A DNA stretch of 32,066 bases from Actinomycetota bacterium (GCA_030838265.1 JAUTXA010000063.1:1-32066), one strand, 5' to 3'; shown: positions 8,275 through 15,623, numbered from the stretch's first letter. The notes: generated by a model not told the origin, from the letters alone. A program made the numbers and translations.

Positions 8275-9033
8275 TTAGCGAGGAACGTCGCGGAGGGCCC
8301 CCTGGCGCGCCAGGTTGACCAGCTCCGGGACGGAGCGGACGCCGAGCTTGCGGGCGATGCGACGCAGGCTGGCGTAAACGTTCGAGCGGCTCACCGACAG
8401 CTGCTCGGCGGCCTCCCGGACGGTGGGAGTCGACGCCACGACCTCAAGCAGCTCGCACTGCTTGTCGGAGAGCTTCTCCATGTCGGTGGCGGCCACGGGC
8501 GGGGGGCGGGGCGGGGGCGGCTGATCGTCGGGCAGGTGCTCGAGGCGGGTGAGCTTGGGTCGGGCTGCGGCCGACGCTTCGCCCAAACCCTCACCCTTCT
8601 CGACGCGCGCCAGCTGCTCGAGCGAGGTCCGTTGCACCTTGCGGCGTCGGGCCGGCTCGGGCTCACCCTCGAGCGAGAGGACGATCTCGTCGCGCAGCTC
8701 CTGCATCGAGAACGGCTTGGTGATGTAGCGGATGGCGCCCTCGATGCCGCCCCGGATGCGGTCGAGGTCTTCGGTGCGGGCCGTCAGCATGAGCACGGGG
8801 ATGGAGGACACCCGGAGATCGGCCTGGCTCTTCAGCCAGCTCAGGACCTCCCAGCCGTCCATGCCGGGCATCATCACATCGAGGACGATCACGTCGGGCG
8901 GCGCCTCTTGCACCGCCTTCAGCCCCGCCGGTCCGTCGTGCGCGGAGATCACCTCGTGTCCATCGAGTTCGAGGTTGATGCGCACAAGCTCCCGGATGTC
9001 GGGCTCGTCGTCGACCACCAAGACGGTTGCCAT
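8275..9033 (-). CDS. Response regulator, receiver plus LuxR-type HTH
   Basis: This 252-residue cytosolic regulator has an N-terminal receiver domain. The acidic pair is D8-D9, the phospho-acceptor is D52 in V-L-D-V-M-M-P-G-M-D-G, followed by T84 and K106. A charged, proline-rich linker (about 122-185) precedes a C-terminal LuxR/GerE-like helix-turn-helix with L-S-x-x-x-x-E-L-L-E-V-V-A, A-A-E-Q-L-S-V-S-R-S-N-V and a K-L-G-V-x-S ending. The long linker is not typical of NarL-type regulators. No histidine kinase gene is adjacent; the gene lies between the metalloprotease and tilS. The regulon is unknown. Confidence 0.88.
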   Translation of the reverse strand: MATVLVVDDEPDIRELVRINLELDGHEVISAHDGPAGLKAVQEAPPDVIVLDVMMPGMDGWEVLSWLKSQADLRVSSIPVLMLTARTEDLDRIRGGIEGAIRYITKPFSMQELRDEIVLSLEGEPEPARRRKVQRTSLEQLARVEKGEGLGEASAAARPKLTRLEHLPDDQPPPPRPPPVAATDMEKLSDKQCELLEVVASTPTVREAAEQLSVSRSNVYASLRRIARKLGVRSVPELVNLARQGALRDVPR

Positions 9034-9047
9034 CGTCTGGCTTCAGG

Positions 9048-10121
9048 CTAGCGAGCCGCCGCCATGCCGGACCGGATGCGCTGGATCCACGCCTGAGGTT
9101 CGCGGATCTCGGCCGCCGTCGGGAGGGCTTCGGGCCCCCGCCAGGCCTCGTCGAGCAGGGCCGGGCCACCCTCGGCCTCGACCGCCTCGATGAACTTCTC
9201 ACCCTGCTCGTACTGGCGCATCTTGGCCTCGAGCCCGACCATCTTCTGCAGGAACGCGGCCGGTGGCGACGCGTTCTTGCGCCGCTCCCGCAGGACGCGG
9301 GCGAAGCGGTCGGCGCTGGGGATGCGTTCGGCGCCGGCCCGATCCATGGTGACGTCGCCGTGGCCTTCGAGCAGGCTCATGAGTCCTTGCACCTTCTGGA
9401 GGACCTCGTGCTGCTCGGGACTGGCGAGGAGGGCGACGAGGCCGCCTTCGTCTAGGGGGTTGCGCCCGGCCCGGACCTCGTCGACCGCCCGCCTGATGGC
9501 TTCGAGGAAGCGCTTAGGGTCAGGGTCGATGCCGCTGAGCGAGGCCTCGACCAGCGACCGGAAGTAGTCGCCCATCCACGGGATGCCGGTGAACTGGGCC
9601 CGGTGCGTCACCTCGTGCAGCGCCAGCCACAGCCGGAACTCGCGAGGCGGGAAGGCGAAGCGCTTCTCGAGGGCGAGGATGTTCGGGCCCACGTAGTAGA
9701 CGAGGTCCTGCTCCTCAGGCGACTCGTCTTCGATGAGGAGGAGGTCGTACTGCCCGAGGACACGGGTCGACATCCAACCGAGCATCGTCCCTAGCTGGGC
9801 ACCTGCGATCGCCCGACCGACGGGAGCGATGGGGGTGGCGTCCATGCGAGGGCCGAGCTTGTCGGTGACGGGCTTCAGCAGGCGACGGAACGAGGCGATG
9901 TTCGCCCGCACCCAACCGGCCCGGTCGGTCACTCGCGCCCGAGCCGGGCCTTGGAGCGACCGCAGTCCGGTGGCCGCTCCCACCAGCTGCTCGGCCTCGG
10001 CCGTCAGCTCGTCGAAGTCGGGCTGGAGGGTGGCGTAGTGGTACGACTCGGCGAAGGGCTCCCTCCCCGCCACCTTGACCGCCACCTTCTCGGCCAGCTC
10101 CCACGAGACGGGGTCGGCCAC
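9048..10121 (-). CDS. Zincin-like metalloprotease (DUF2342 / F420-associated family)
   Basis: This 357-residue protein carries the zinc-protease motif H-E-V-T-H at 169-173 in the context L-A-L-H-E-V-T-H-R-A-Q-F. This matches the actinobacterial zincin family often annotated as 'coenzyme F420 biosynthesis associated' or DUF2342. A later L-L-E-G-H-G-D segment is typical of the family. No signal peptide is evident. In actinobacteria this gene usually sits just upstream of tilS; here a response regulator lies between them. The start is GTG at 10121, directly abutting the stop of the small membrane protein gene. Substrate and role are not established. Confidence 0.85.
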   Translation of the reverse strand: MADPVSWELAEKVAVKVAGREPFAESYHYATLQPDFDELTAEAEQLVGAATGLRSLQGPARARVTDRAGWVRANIASFRRLLKPVTDKLGPRMDATPIAPVGRAIAGAQLGTMLGWMSTRVLGQYDLLLIEDESPEEQDLVYYVGPNILALEKRFAFPPREFRLWLALHEVTHRAQFTGIPWMGDYFRSLVEASLSGIDPDPKRFLEAIRRAVDEVRAGRNPLDEGGLVALLASPEQHEVLQKVQGLMSLLEGHGDVTMDRAGAERIPSADRFARVLRERRKNASPPAAFLQKMVGLEAKMRQYEQGEKFIEAVEAEGGPALLDEAWRGPEALPTAAEIREPQAWIQRIRSGMAAAR

Positions 10122-10259
10122 CTACCGCCTCGGGTACTTCTGGCTGGAGACCTTGACCAGATAGCCGAGACCGACGCCGATCAGGGCCAGGACGGTGACG
10201 CCCACAAGGAGCACACCGATCCAGTAATGCCAGACCTTGGCGGCGAGGATGAAGTCCAT
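10122..10259 (-). CDS. 45-residue single-pass membrane protein
   Basis: A short ATG-initiated frame encodes 45 residues: a short N-terminus (M-D-F-I-L-A-A-K-V-W-H-Y-W), one strongly hydrophobic helix at about 13-37 rich in V, L, I and G, and a basic tail ending Q-K-Y-P-R-R. Its TAG stop abuts the GTG start of the metalloprotease with no gap, a strong sign of a real coupled gene. No family is recognised. It could anchor or modulate the neighbouring protease, but that is inference from position only. The ribosome site upstream is weak. Confidence 0.6.
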   Translation of the reverse strand: MDFILAAKVWHYWIGVLLVGVTVLALIGVGLGYLVKVSSQKYPRR

Positions 10260-10278
10260 GCCGCCGATGCTAGTGGGG

Positions 10279-10467
10279 TCAGGCGATCTTCTTGCCCCGG
10301 GTCCGCGGGACGCTCATGGGCTCGTGTTGGTAGCAGTACTTGCCGCTGTTGTACATCGACAGCTTGGTTTCGCAGCCCAGCTCCTTGCAGGTGCGCCCGG
10401 CCCCGAAGGACCTCGACGGGCGCTCGCTGCCGGCGAAGGGGGTGCCCTGTACGGCGCGCTCACTCAT
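10279..10467 (-). CDS. Small Cys/His putative zinc-binding protein
   Basis: This 62-residue protein carries a C-K-E-L-G-C ... Y-C-Y-Q-H pattern at about residues 27-48 (Cys-x4-Cys-x12-Cys-x2-His), consistent with one structural zinc. A basic tail ends R-G-K-K-I-A. I chose the ATG at 10467 over the upstream frame because the extra residues overlap the anti-sigma gene and look like shadow sequence. It lies 28 nt downstream of the anti-sigma gene on the same strand and may be co-transcribed with the sigma operon. No function is known to me. A redox- or zinc-responsive role is only a suggestion from context. Confidence 0.65.
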   Translation of the reverse strand: MSERAVQGTPFAGSERPSRSFGAGRTCKELGCETKLSMYNSGKYCYQHEPMSVPRTRGKKIA

Positions 10468-10495
10468 ATGCCTGCTAACGCCCCCGAATCCGGCG

Positions 10496-10777
10496 CTATT
10501 CCGGGAAGTCGAGGGGCCCGGAGGTACCACCGCGGGCCTCGAACCGGATGGATTCCGTGATGCGAATCCGGAGTGATTCGGGCACTTGCTCCTGGCACTT
10601 GCGGGCGATCACCATCCGCAGCTCGGCCTCGAAGTCGAACTTCTCGAGGCAGGGCGGGCAGGCCTCGAGGTGGGACTGGATGTGGGCCAGGCGGTCGGGC
10701 GTCAGCTCGCCGTCGAGGAAGTGGTAGAGCGTGTGGACTGCGTCGCTGCAATCGATGTCGTCGTGCTCACTCACCAC
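10496..10777 (-). CDS. Zinc-dependent anti-sigma factor, RsrA-like
   Basis: This 93-residue cytosolic protein has the ZAS signature H36-x3-C40-x2-C43 within S-H-L-E-A-C-P-P-C. A preceding D-C-S-D-A-V-H-T-L-Y-H-F-L-D-G-E-L segment (C10) closely matches RsrA. In that family, oxidation of the zinc-site cysteines releases SigR. C61 is also in an RsrA-like position. The start is GTG at 10777 or the adjacent GTG at 10774; a G-G-A-G site lies 3 or 6 nt upstream. Both overlap the 3' end of the sigma gene, giving tightly coupled expression. Redox control is inferred from family knowledge. Confidence 0.88.
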   Translation of the reverse strand: MVSEHDDIDCSDAVHTLYHFLDGELTPDRLAHIQSHLEACPPCLEKFDFEAELRMVIARKCQEQVPESLRIRITESIRFEARGGTSGPLDFPE

Positions 10778-11357
10778 TGTCTCCGACCTCTACCGCTCGG
10801 CTGACGAGCCCTCGCTCGACTCCGAACTCGTACAACGCCTTCTGGAGCGCTCTTCTTCCGCGATGGAGCCGCGACATCACGGTACCGATCGGAATGTCGA
10901 GGATGTCGGCGATCTCCTTGTACGAGAAGCCCTCGACGTCGGCCAGGAGAACGGCCATCCGGAACTGCTCAGGGAGAGACTCGATTGCCTCCTTCACCGC
11001 GCTGTCGGTGATGTGGTCGAGAACCTCCTCCTCGGCGCTGCGCCCGGCGGCGGCGGCCTCGAGCCCGCCCAGCCGGCGATAGAGGTAGAGGTCCTCGACG
11101 TCTTCGATCTCGGTCTGCTCGGGCCGGCGCTTCTTGGCTCGGTAGCTGTTGATGAAGGTGTTGGTCAGGATGCGGTAGAGCCAGGCCTTGAGGTTGGTGC
11201 CGGCCTGAAAGCCACCGAATGCCCGGTAGGCCTTGAGGTACGTCTCTTGCACGAGGTCTTCGGCGTCGGCCGGGTTGCGCGTCATCCGCAGCGCCGCGTT
11301 GTAGAGCGCCGGCATGAACTCCATGGCGAGGTCGGCAAAGGTCGCCTGATCGGCCAT
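10767..11357 (-). CDS. ECF RNA polymerase sigma factor, SigR/SigH type
   Basis: This 196-residue group 4 sigma factor recruits RNA polymerase to stress promoters. Region 2 runs over about 10-77, with D-A-E-D-L-V-Q-E-T-Y-L-K-A-Y and A-W-L-Y-R-I-L-T-N. Region 4 is at about 128-175, with L-P-E-Q-F-R-M-A-V-L-L-A-D-V and Y-K-E-I-A-D-I-L-D-I-P-I-G-T-V-M-S-R-L. These match the SigR/SigH (thiol-oxidative stress) group. The ATG at 11357 has an A-G-G-G site 5 nt upstream; an upstream alternative at 11393 adds 12 unlikely residues. It overlaps the anti-sigma gene. No clear SigR-type GGGAAT...GTT promoter was found in the short upstream region. Confidence 0.92.
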   Translation of the reverse strand: MADQATFADLAMEFMPALYNAALRMTRNPADAEDLVQETYLKAYRAFGGFQAGTNLKAWLYRILTNTFINSYRAKKRRPEQTEIEDVEDLYLYRRLGGLEAAAAGRSAEEEVLDHITDSAVKEAIESLPEQFRMAVLLADVEGFSYKEIADILDIPIGTVMSRLHRGRRALQKALYEFGVERGLVSRAVEVGDSGE

Positions 11358-11412
11358 GGGGCACCCTACGACTTGCGGGCGCCCGTCAATCAATCCTCAA
11401 GGGTGGCGCGCG

Positions 11413-11712
11413 TCACACCAGGCGGAGCAGCGCGGCGCTGGCCGCCGCTGTCGCCACGACCGCCAGAAACGGGGCCCCCAAACGATGGGCGACCATCGCC
11501 ACCGCCACGCCGGCCAATCTGGCGTCGATGGCCAGGCGATGGCCCTCGGTCAACGTGCTCAGAGCGGCGAGGGCAGCGAGCAGGGCCACCGGCAGCAGAT
11601 CGGCGATCCGCCGCATGTTCGGGTGATCGAGGACGCGGCTGGGCAGCGACACCCCGGCCAGCTTGAGCAGGTAGCAGCCGAGGCTGCCGGCGATCACTGC
11701 GGCCCAGATCAC
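11413..11712 (-). CDS. azlD: Branched-chain amino acid exporter small subunit, AzlD family
   Basis: This 99-residue protein is almost entirely hydrophobic, with about four membrane helices. Segments such as W-A-A-V-I-A-G-S-L-G-C-Y-L-L-K and L-L-P-V-A-L-L-A-A-L-A-A-L match the AzlD family, the partner of AzlC in export of branched-chain amino acids. The GTG at 11712 overlaps the azlC stop as GTGA, which set the start. The frame further upstream is a shadow of azlC. The substrate is not determined from sequence. Confidence 0.85.
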   Translation of the reverse strand: MIWAAVIAGSLGCYLLKLAGVSLPSRVLDHPNMRRIADLLPVALLAALAALSTLTEGHRLAIDARLAGVAVAMVAHRLGAPFLAVVATAAASAALLRLV

Positions 11713-12443
11713 CGCCCCGCCACCCCCGCGACCACGGCCACGGCCGCGGCGGCCAGGACAGGAACGCCAGCCGGCGCGAACGGAGAGAGGGCGAGGGCGA
11801 CCGCGGCCGCGGTGAGGGCGATGGCCCACGGCTGTCGCCCCTTCATCCGGGGCGAGAGGAGGGCCAGAAAGGCCGCGGGCACGGCGGCGTCGAGCCCCAG
11901 CTGCTTCGGGTCGGTGAGATGGCGGGCGGCCACGGCACCCAGCAACGTCCCCAGGTTCCAGAGCACGAACACGCTGAGCCCGGTGGCGAAGAACCCGACC
12001 CGTCCGTCGCCGTCCTCGTCGCCCTCGTCGCCTTGGTCGCGCTCGGCGCCCCTGCCCGTCTGGGCCAGGGCCATCGCCGTCGACTCGTCGATGACGAGCT
12101 GAGCGACGACTGCCCGCTTCGGCCCGCGCAGCCCCAGCATCGGGGCCAGGCGCAGGCCGTAGAAGGCGTTGCGGGCTCCCAGCAGGACGGCACTGGCGGC
12201 GCCGGCAAGCGGGTTGCCCCCGCTGGCCACCACGCCGACCAAGGCGAACTGCGAGGCGCCCGAGAACATGAGCAGCGACAGGGCACAGGTCTGGGCCAAG
12301 TTCAGGTGGGACGCGATCGAGATGGCCCCGAACGACAAGCCGTAGGCCCCAGTGGCGACGCCCACGCCGATGCCGTCGCCCACGATCTTCCGGTGCCGGG
12401 CTTTCATCCCGGCGAAGTTAGGCGCGGCCCGGCGCGTGCTCAC
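11709..12443 (-). CDS. azlC: Branched-chain amino acid exporter large subunit, AzlC family
   Basis: This protein of up to 244 residues has the AzlC features: G-A-Y-G-L-S-F-G-A near 32-40, S-L-L-M-F-S-G-A-S-Q-F-A near 56-67 and L-L-G-A-R-N-A-F-Y-G near 87-96, with multiple membrane helices. An Asp/Glu/Gly-rich loop at about 129-147 (Q-G-D-E-G-D-E-D-G-D-G) sits between helices and looks like a lineage-specific insertion. The start is uncertain: GTG at 12443 as given, or ATG at 12407, which would give 232 residues. It forms an overlapping pair with azlD and diverges from the small membrane gene at 12483 across 39 bp. Confidence 0.87.
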   Translation of the reverse strand: MSTRRAAPNFAGMKARHRKIVGDGIGVGVATGAYGLSFGAISIASHLNLAQTCALSLLMFSGASQFALVGVVASGGNPLAGAASAVLLGARNAFYGLRLAPMLGLRGPKRAVVAQLVIDESTAMALAQTGRGAERDQGDEGDEDGDGRVGFFATGLSVFVLWNLGTLLGAVAARHLTDPKQLGLDAAVPAAFLALLSPRMKGRQPWAIALTAAAVALALSPFAPAGVPVLAAAAVAVVAGVAGR

Positions 12444-12482
12444 CGGCTCTCTCTCACTGACGGGCAGCCATGATGGCGGGTT

Positions 12483-12710
12483 GTGATCACCGCCTTCGGC
12501 GTCGTCGCCCTCACGTTCATGATGGGCATGTACGCCCTCGAGGGGCGCGGGCGCCGCTACATCCTCCTCTTCGCCCTCGGCTGCGCCCTGTCGAGCGCCT
12601 ATGGGTTCGCCTCCGGCGCGTGGCCCTTCGGCTCGGTCGAGGCGGTGTGGTGCGTGATCGCCCTGCGTCGCTACCGGCTGTCACCCGATGACACCTCGCA
12701 CGTAGGGTGA
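12483..12710 (+). CDS. Small two- to three-helix membrane protein, unknown function
   Basis: This 75-residue protein starts with GTG at 12483. It has a hydrophobic N-terminal helix (A-F-G-V-V-A-L-T-F-M-M-G-M-Y-A-L-E), a R-G-R-R turn, a second helix with A-L-G-C-A-L-S-S-A-Y-G-F-A-S-G-A-W-P-F-G, and a third segment E-A-V-W-C-V-I-A-L-R-R. It resembles conserved small hypothetical membrane proteins of actinobacteria, but I cannot assign a function. It diverges from azlC, and the GyrI-like gene starts 35 nt after it on the same strand. Confidence 0.7.
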   Translation: MITAFGVVALTFMMGMYALEGRGRRYILLFALGCALSSAYGFASGAWPFGSVEAVWCVIALRRYRLSPDDTSHVG

Positions 12711-12745
12711 CGATTCGTTCTCATCTGCTCGACTTGGGGGTTGGC

Positions 12746-13195
12746 ATGGCCTACGACGTCAGCATCGAGACGGCGGTCGAGTACCCGACCGCGGTGGCGC
12801 GGGCCGAGTCCGACATGGCGGGCCTGCCCACCACGATCATCACGCTCCTCGACCAGGTCTACGCCGGGCTCGAGGCAACGGGGGCTCGCCAGCAGGGTCA
12901 GAACATCGTCCTCTATGTCTACGGCGGTGACACGTTCGCGGTCGAGGCGGGGGTGCAGGTCGACGGGCCATTCGTCAGCGACGGACCGGTTGTGCCCTCC
13001 GTGCTGCCGGGCGGCCGGGTGGCACGGACGCGGCACGTCGGGCCCTACGGGGAGCTGCACCAGGCTCACGTCGCGGTGCAGCGCTGGTGTGAGCAGCAGG
13101 GTGAGACCCTGGCCGGTCCGAACTGGGAGATCTACGGCGACTGGAACGACGACGAGTCCAAGCTCGAGACCGAGGTCCTCTACCTCCTCGCCTGA
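12746..13195 (+). CDS. GyrI-like small-molecule-binding protein
   Basis: This 149-residue protein resembles the stand-alone GyrI-like / AraC effector-binding domain. It begins Y-D-V-S-I-E-T, contains the alternating strand pattern with N-I-V-L-Y-V-Y-G-G-D and R-H-V-G-P-Y-G-E-L-H-Q-A-H near the middle, and ends W-E-I-Y-G-D-W ... T-E-V-L-Y-L-L. There is no DNA-binding domain, so it would bind a ligand or act as a hydrolase-like sensor rather than regulate directly. The ATG at 12746 follows a G-rich ribosome site at a spacing of about 6 nt. An upstream start at 12707 would overlap the previous gene and lacks an SD. Confidence 0.75.
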   Translation: MAYDVSIETAVEYPTAVARAESDMAGLPTTIITLLDQVYAGLEATGARQQGQNIVLYVYGGDTFAVEAGVQVDGPFVSDGPVVPSVLPGGRVARTRHVGPYGELHQAHVAVQRWCEQQGETLAGPNWEIYGDWNDDESKLETEVLYLLA

Positions 13196-13203
13196 TCCGG
13201 CGG

Positions 13204-13224
13204 TCTTTACGCCATCTTTACGCC
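13204..13224 (+). repeat. Tandem TCTTTACGCC direct repeat, candidate operator of the permease
   Basis: TCTTTACGCC occurs at 13204-13213 and again at 13215-13224, an 11-bp period that places both copies on one face of the helix. This is the geometry of OmpR/KdpE-type response regulator sites. The repeat ends 14 bp before a TTGACG element upstream of the KimA-like permease at 13278. A KdpE-like regulator is encoded at 26805 in this window. The link between the two is inference. Confidence 0.5.
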
Positions 13225-13238
13225 GACCCCCGTCCCTC

Positions 13239-13266
13239 TTGACGGGTTCTTGATGGGTCGGAGAGT
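13239..13266 (+). promoter_or_regulatory. Candidate promoter of the KimA-like permease
   Basis: TTGACG at 13239-13244 is followed by 16 bases and a weak -10-like GAGAGT at 13261-13266. A poor -10 with operators immediately upstream fits a promoter that depends on an activator. Nested inverted repeats (CGACCC/GGGTCG at 13223-13228 and 13255-13260, with an inner CCGTC/GACGG) span the same stretch. Confidence 0.35.
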
Positions 13267-13277
13267 CAACTGACTGG

Positions 13278-15152
13278 GTGCTCACGATCCTGAAGCGGCT
13301 GCTCGTCGGCCGACCGCTCGCCACCGACGAGCAGGAGCATCAGCGCATCAGCAAGGTGATCGCCCTGGCGGTCTTCTCATCGGACGCGATCTCGTCGACG
13401 GCCTACGCCTCGGAGGAGATCCTGTTCGTCGTCGCCCTCGGCGCGTCGAGCCTGGCCCTCGGCCTGCACACCCTCGTCCCCATCGCCTGCGCCGTCGCCC
13501 TGCTGCTGGCCATTGTGGTCACGTCGTACCGCCAGACGATCTTCGCCTACCCGAGCGGCGGCGGGTCCTACGTCGTCAGCCGCGAGAACCTGGGCGAGTA
13601 CCCCTCGCTCATCGCAGGGGCGTCGCTGCTCGTCGACTACGTCCTCACCGTCGCGGTGTCGATCTCGGCCGGCGTGGCCGCCATCATCTCGATCCCGACC
13701 TTCCGCAGCGTGGCCGACCAGCGGGTGACGATCGGACTGGTGCTGATCGCCATCATCACCGTCGCCAACCTGCGCGGCATCAAAGAGGCGGGGCGACTCT
13801 TCGCCGTGCCGACCTACATCTACATCTCGGTGCTCACCCTCTTGGTCGGCCTGGGTCTGTTCCGCGTCTTCTTCGGCCACATCAGCCCCGTCCCCTTCAA
13901 CCCCAAGAACTTCGAGGGCGCCCGTCAGTTCGGCGGCTCACTGACCCTGTTCTTGATCCTCAAGGGCTTCTCATCGGGCGCCGTCGCCCTCACCGGCGTC
14001 GAGGCCATCTCGAACGGTGTCCCCGCCTTCCGCCGGCCGGAGTCGAAGAACGCAGGGGCCACCATGATCTGGATGGGGGTCATCCTGGGGACCCTGTTCT
14101 TCGGGGTCTCGGTGCTGGCCAGCCACCTCAAGCCCTACCCGAGCCACGCCGAGACCGTGTTCTCGCAGCTGGGCCGGGCTGTCTTTGGCAACGGGTTCCT
14201 CTACGTGGTGCTGCAGTTCGCGACCGCCGCCATCCTCACCCTGGCCGCCAACACGGCGTACGCCGACTTCCCCCGCCTCAGCTCGATCATCGCCCGTGAC
14301 GGCTACCTGCCCCGGCAGCTGGCCAACCGGGGCGACCGGCTGGTCTTCTCGAACGGCATCATCTTCCTCGCCGTCGCCGCCGGTGGGCTGCTCGTCGCCT
14401 TCGGCGGCCTGACCAACGCCCTGATCCCGCTCTACGCCGTGGGCGTCTTCACCTCGTTCACCCTCAGCCAGTGGGGGATGGTCCGCCACCACCGGCGCCA
14501 CCGCGGCAAGGGCTGGCAGCGCGGGGTGGCCATCAACTCGGTCGGTGCGGTGGCCACGGGCTTGGTGCTGCTCATCGTGGCCGGGACGAAGTTCAGCAGC
14601 GGCGCCTGGGTCCCGATCGTCATCGTCCCGCTGATCATCACCTTGTTCGTGTCGATCCGGCATCACTACCGCCGCCTCGAAGACTCGCTGGCCATCGAGC
14701 CCGAGGACGTCCGGCCCGTCCCCGACAACCACACCGTCGTGGTGCTCGTGGGCCGAGTGCACCGCGGTGTCGTCATGGCGTTGCAGTACGCCCGGTCGCT
14801 GCGGCCCAACCACCTGGTGGCTCTCTACGTCTCGGTCGACGAGGAGGAGCAGGCCCGCATCGTCGAGCAGTGGGAGCGGTTCAACTTCGACGTGGCGCTC
14901 GAGATCTACCACTCGCCTTACCGTGAGCTCACCGGCTCGGTCGAGAAGTACCTCGAGGACCTCGACGAACGGTGGCCGGGCGAGACAGTGACGGTCGTCA
15001 TCCCTGAGTTCGTGGCCGGACGACTGCTCTCGCCCACCCAGCTCCTGCACAACCAGAGCGCGGGCGCGCTGAAGCTGGCGCTGCTGTTCCGCACGAGGAC
15101 GGTCGTCACGTCGGTGCCCTATCACGTCGAGTCGAAGAAGCCCGGCCGCTGA
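13278..15152 (+). CDS. KUP/KimA-like APC family permease, probable K+ transporter
   Basis: This 624-residue protein has about 12 membrane helices in the N-terminal 450 residues. The family stretch F-S-S-D-A-I-S-S-T-A-Y-A-S-E-E lies near 33-47 and F-A-Y-P-S-G-G-G-S-Y-V-V-S-R-E-N-L-G near 89-106. A cytoplasmic C-terminal domain of alternating strands and helices begins at V-V-V-L-V-G-R-V-H-R-G and ends V-V-T-S-V-P-Y-H. This architecture resembles the KimA/YdaO K+ importers, though actinobacterial members are often annotated only as amino acid permeases. The start is GTG at 13278. It is a close paralogue of the permease at 27479-29365. Direct repeats upstream suggest regulation. Confidence 0.85.
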   Translation: MLTILKRLLVGRPLATDEQEHQRISKVIALAVFSSDAISSTAYASEEILFVVALGASSLALGLHTLVPIACAVALLLAIVVTSYRQTIFAYPSGGGSYVVSRENLGEYPSLIAGASLLVDYVLTVAVSISAGVAAIISIPTFRSVADQRVTIGLVLIAIITVANLRGIKEAGRLFAVPTYIYISVLTLLVGLGLFRVFFGHISPVPFNPKNFEGARQFGGSLTLFLILKGFSSGAVALTGVEAISNGVPAFRRPESKNAGATMIWMGVILGTLFFGVSVLASHLKPYPSHAETVFSQLGRAVFGNGFLYVVLQFATAAILTLAANTAYADFPRLSSIIARDGYLPRQLANRGDRLVFSNGIIFLAVAAGGLLVAFGGLTNALIPLYAVGVFTSFTLSQWGMVRHHRRHRGKGWQRGVAINSVGAVATGLVLLIVAGTKFSSGAWVPIVIVPLIITLFVSIRHHYRRLEDSLAIEPEDVRPVPDNHTVVVLVGRVHRGVVMALQYARSLRPNHLVALYVSVDEEEQARIVEQWERFNFDVALEIYHSPYRELTGSVEKYLEDLDERWPGETVTVVIPEFVAGRLLSPTQLLHNQSAGALKLALLFRTRTVVTSVPYHVESKKPGR

Positions 15153-15592
15153 TGGAGACGCAGGGTGCCGACCAGCGTCACCATGCCGTGACCGACCGGG
15201 GGTTGGCGCTCATCCTCATCAGCCACGTCGACCGCCGGGTCCTCCCTGCCCTGTCGCTCGCGGCCCGGCTGCCGGAGTTCGACCTCAAGGCGGTGCACCT
15301 CTCGTTCGACCCCCTCGAGAGCCAACAGCTGGCGAGGGACTGGATGGAGCTCGGCTTCGCCTGGATCCCCCTGCACATCACCGAGCCGGGCGACGAGACC
15401 TTCGTCGACTCGGTGCGCAGCGTCGTCGAGGAGGAGTCGGAGGAGCGCAGCCGCGTCCTCGTCATCGTCCCCGAGCTCGATCTCGACCGGTGGTGGCAGA
15501 CCTTGCTGCACCGCAGCACCGGCCGCCGCATCGCTCGCAGCCTGCAGGCCCTCCACCGCGTCTCCACCATCGTCCTGCCCTACGCGCTCTAG
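15152..15592 (+). CDS. Free-standing permease C-terminal (USP-like) domain protein
   Basis: This 146-residue soluble protein has a sequence pattern parallel to the cytoplasmic domain of the adjacent permease. It has a hydrophobic strand, then R-x-V-x-x-A-L-x-x-A-x-x-L, L-K-A-V-H-L-S-F-D, a W...G-F segment, V-L-V-I-V-P-E-L, L-L-H and a final T-I-V-L-P-Y. It has no membrane segment. Its ATG overlaps the permease stop by one base (TGATG), so the two are translationally coupled. It is not a broken tail, because the upstream permease has its own complete domain. A regulatory or oligomerisation role at the transporter is inferred. Confidence 0.7.
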   Translation: METQGADQRHHAVTDRGLALILISHVDRRVLPALSLAARLPEFDLKAVHLSFDPLESQQLARDWMELGFAWIPLHITEPGDETFVDSVRSVVEEESEERSRVLVIVPELDLDRWWQTLLHRSTGRRIARSLQALHRVSTIVLPYAL

Positions 15593-15623
15593 GGCGCGCC
15601 GTTCCTCTTGACTCGACCTGAAG

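Noticed and set aside
13196..13277. A c-di-AMP (ydaO-type) riboswitch upstream of the permease
   Set aside because: The intergenic region is only 82 bp and lacks the paired-junction layout of that riboswitch.
15152..15592. Frameshifted or broken tail of the permease
   Set aside because: The permease has its own complete C-terminal domain ending V-P-Y-H, and the second frame has its own coupled ATG.
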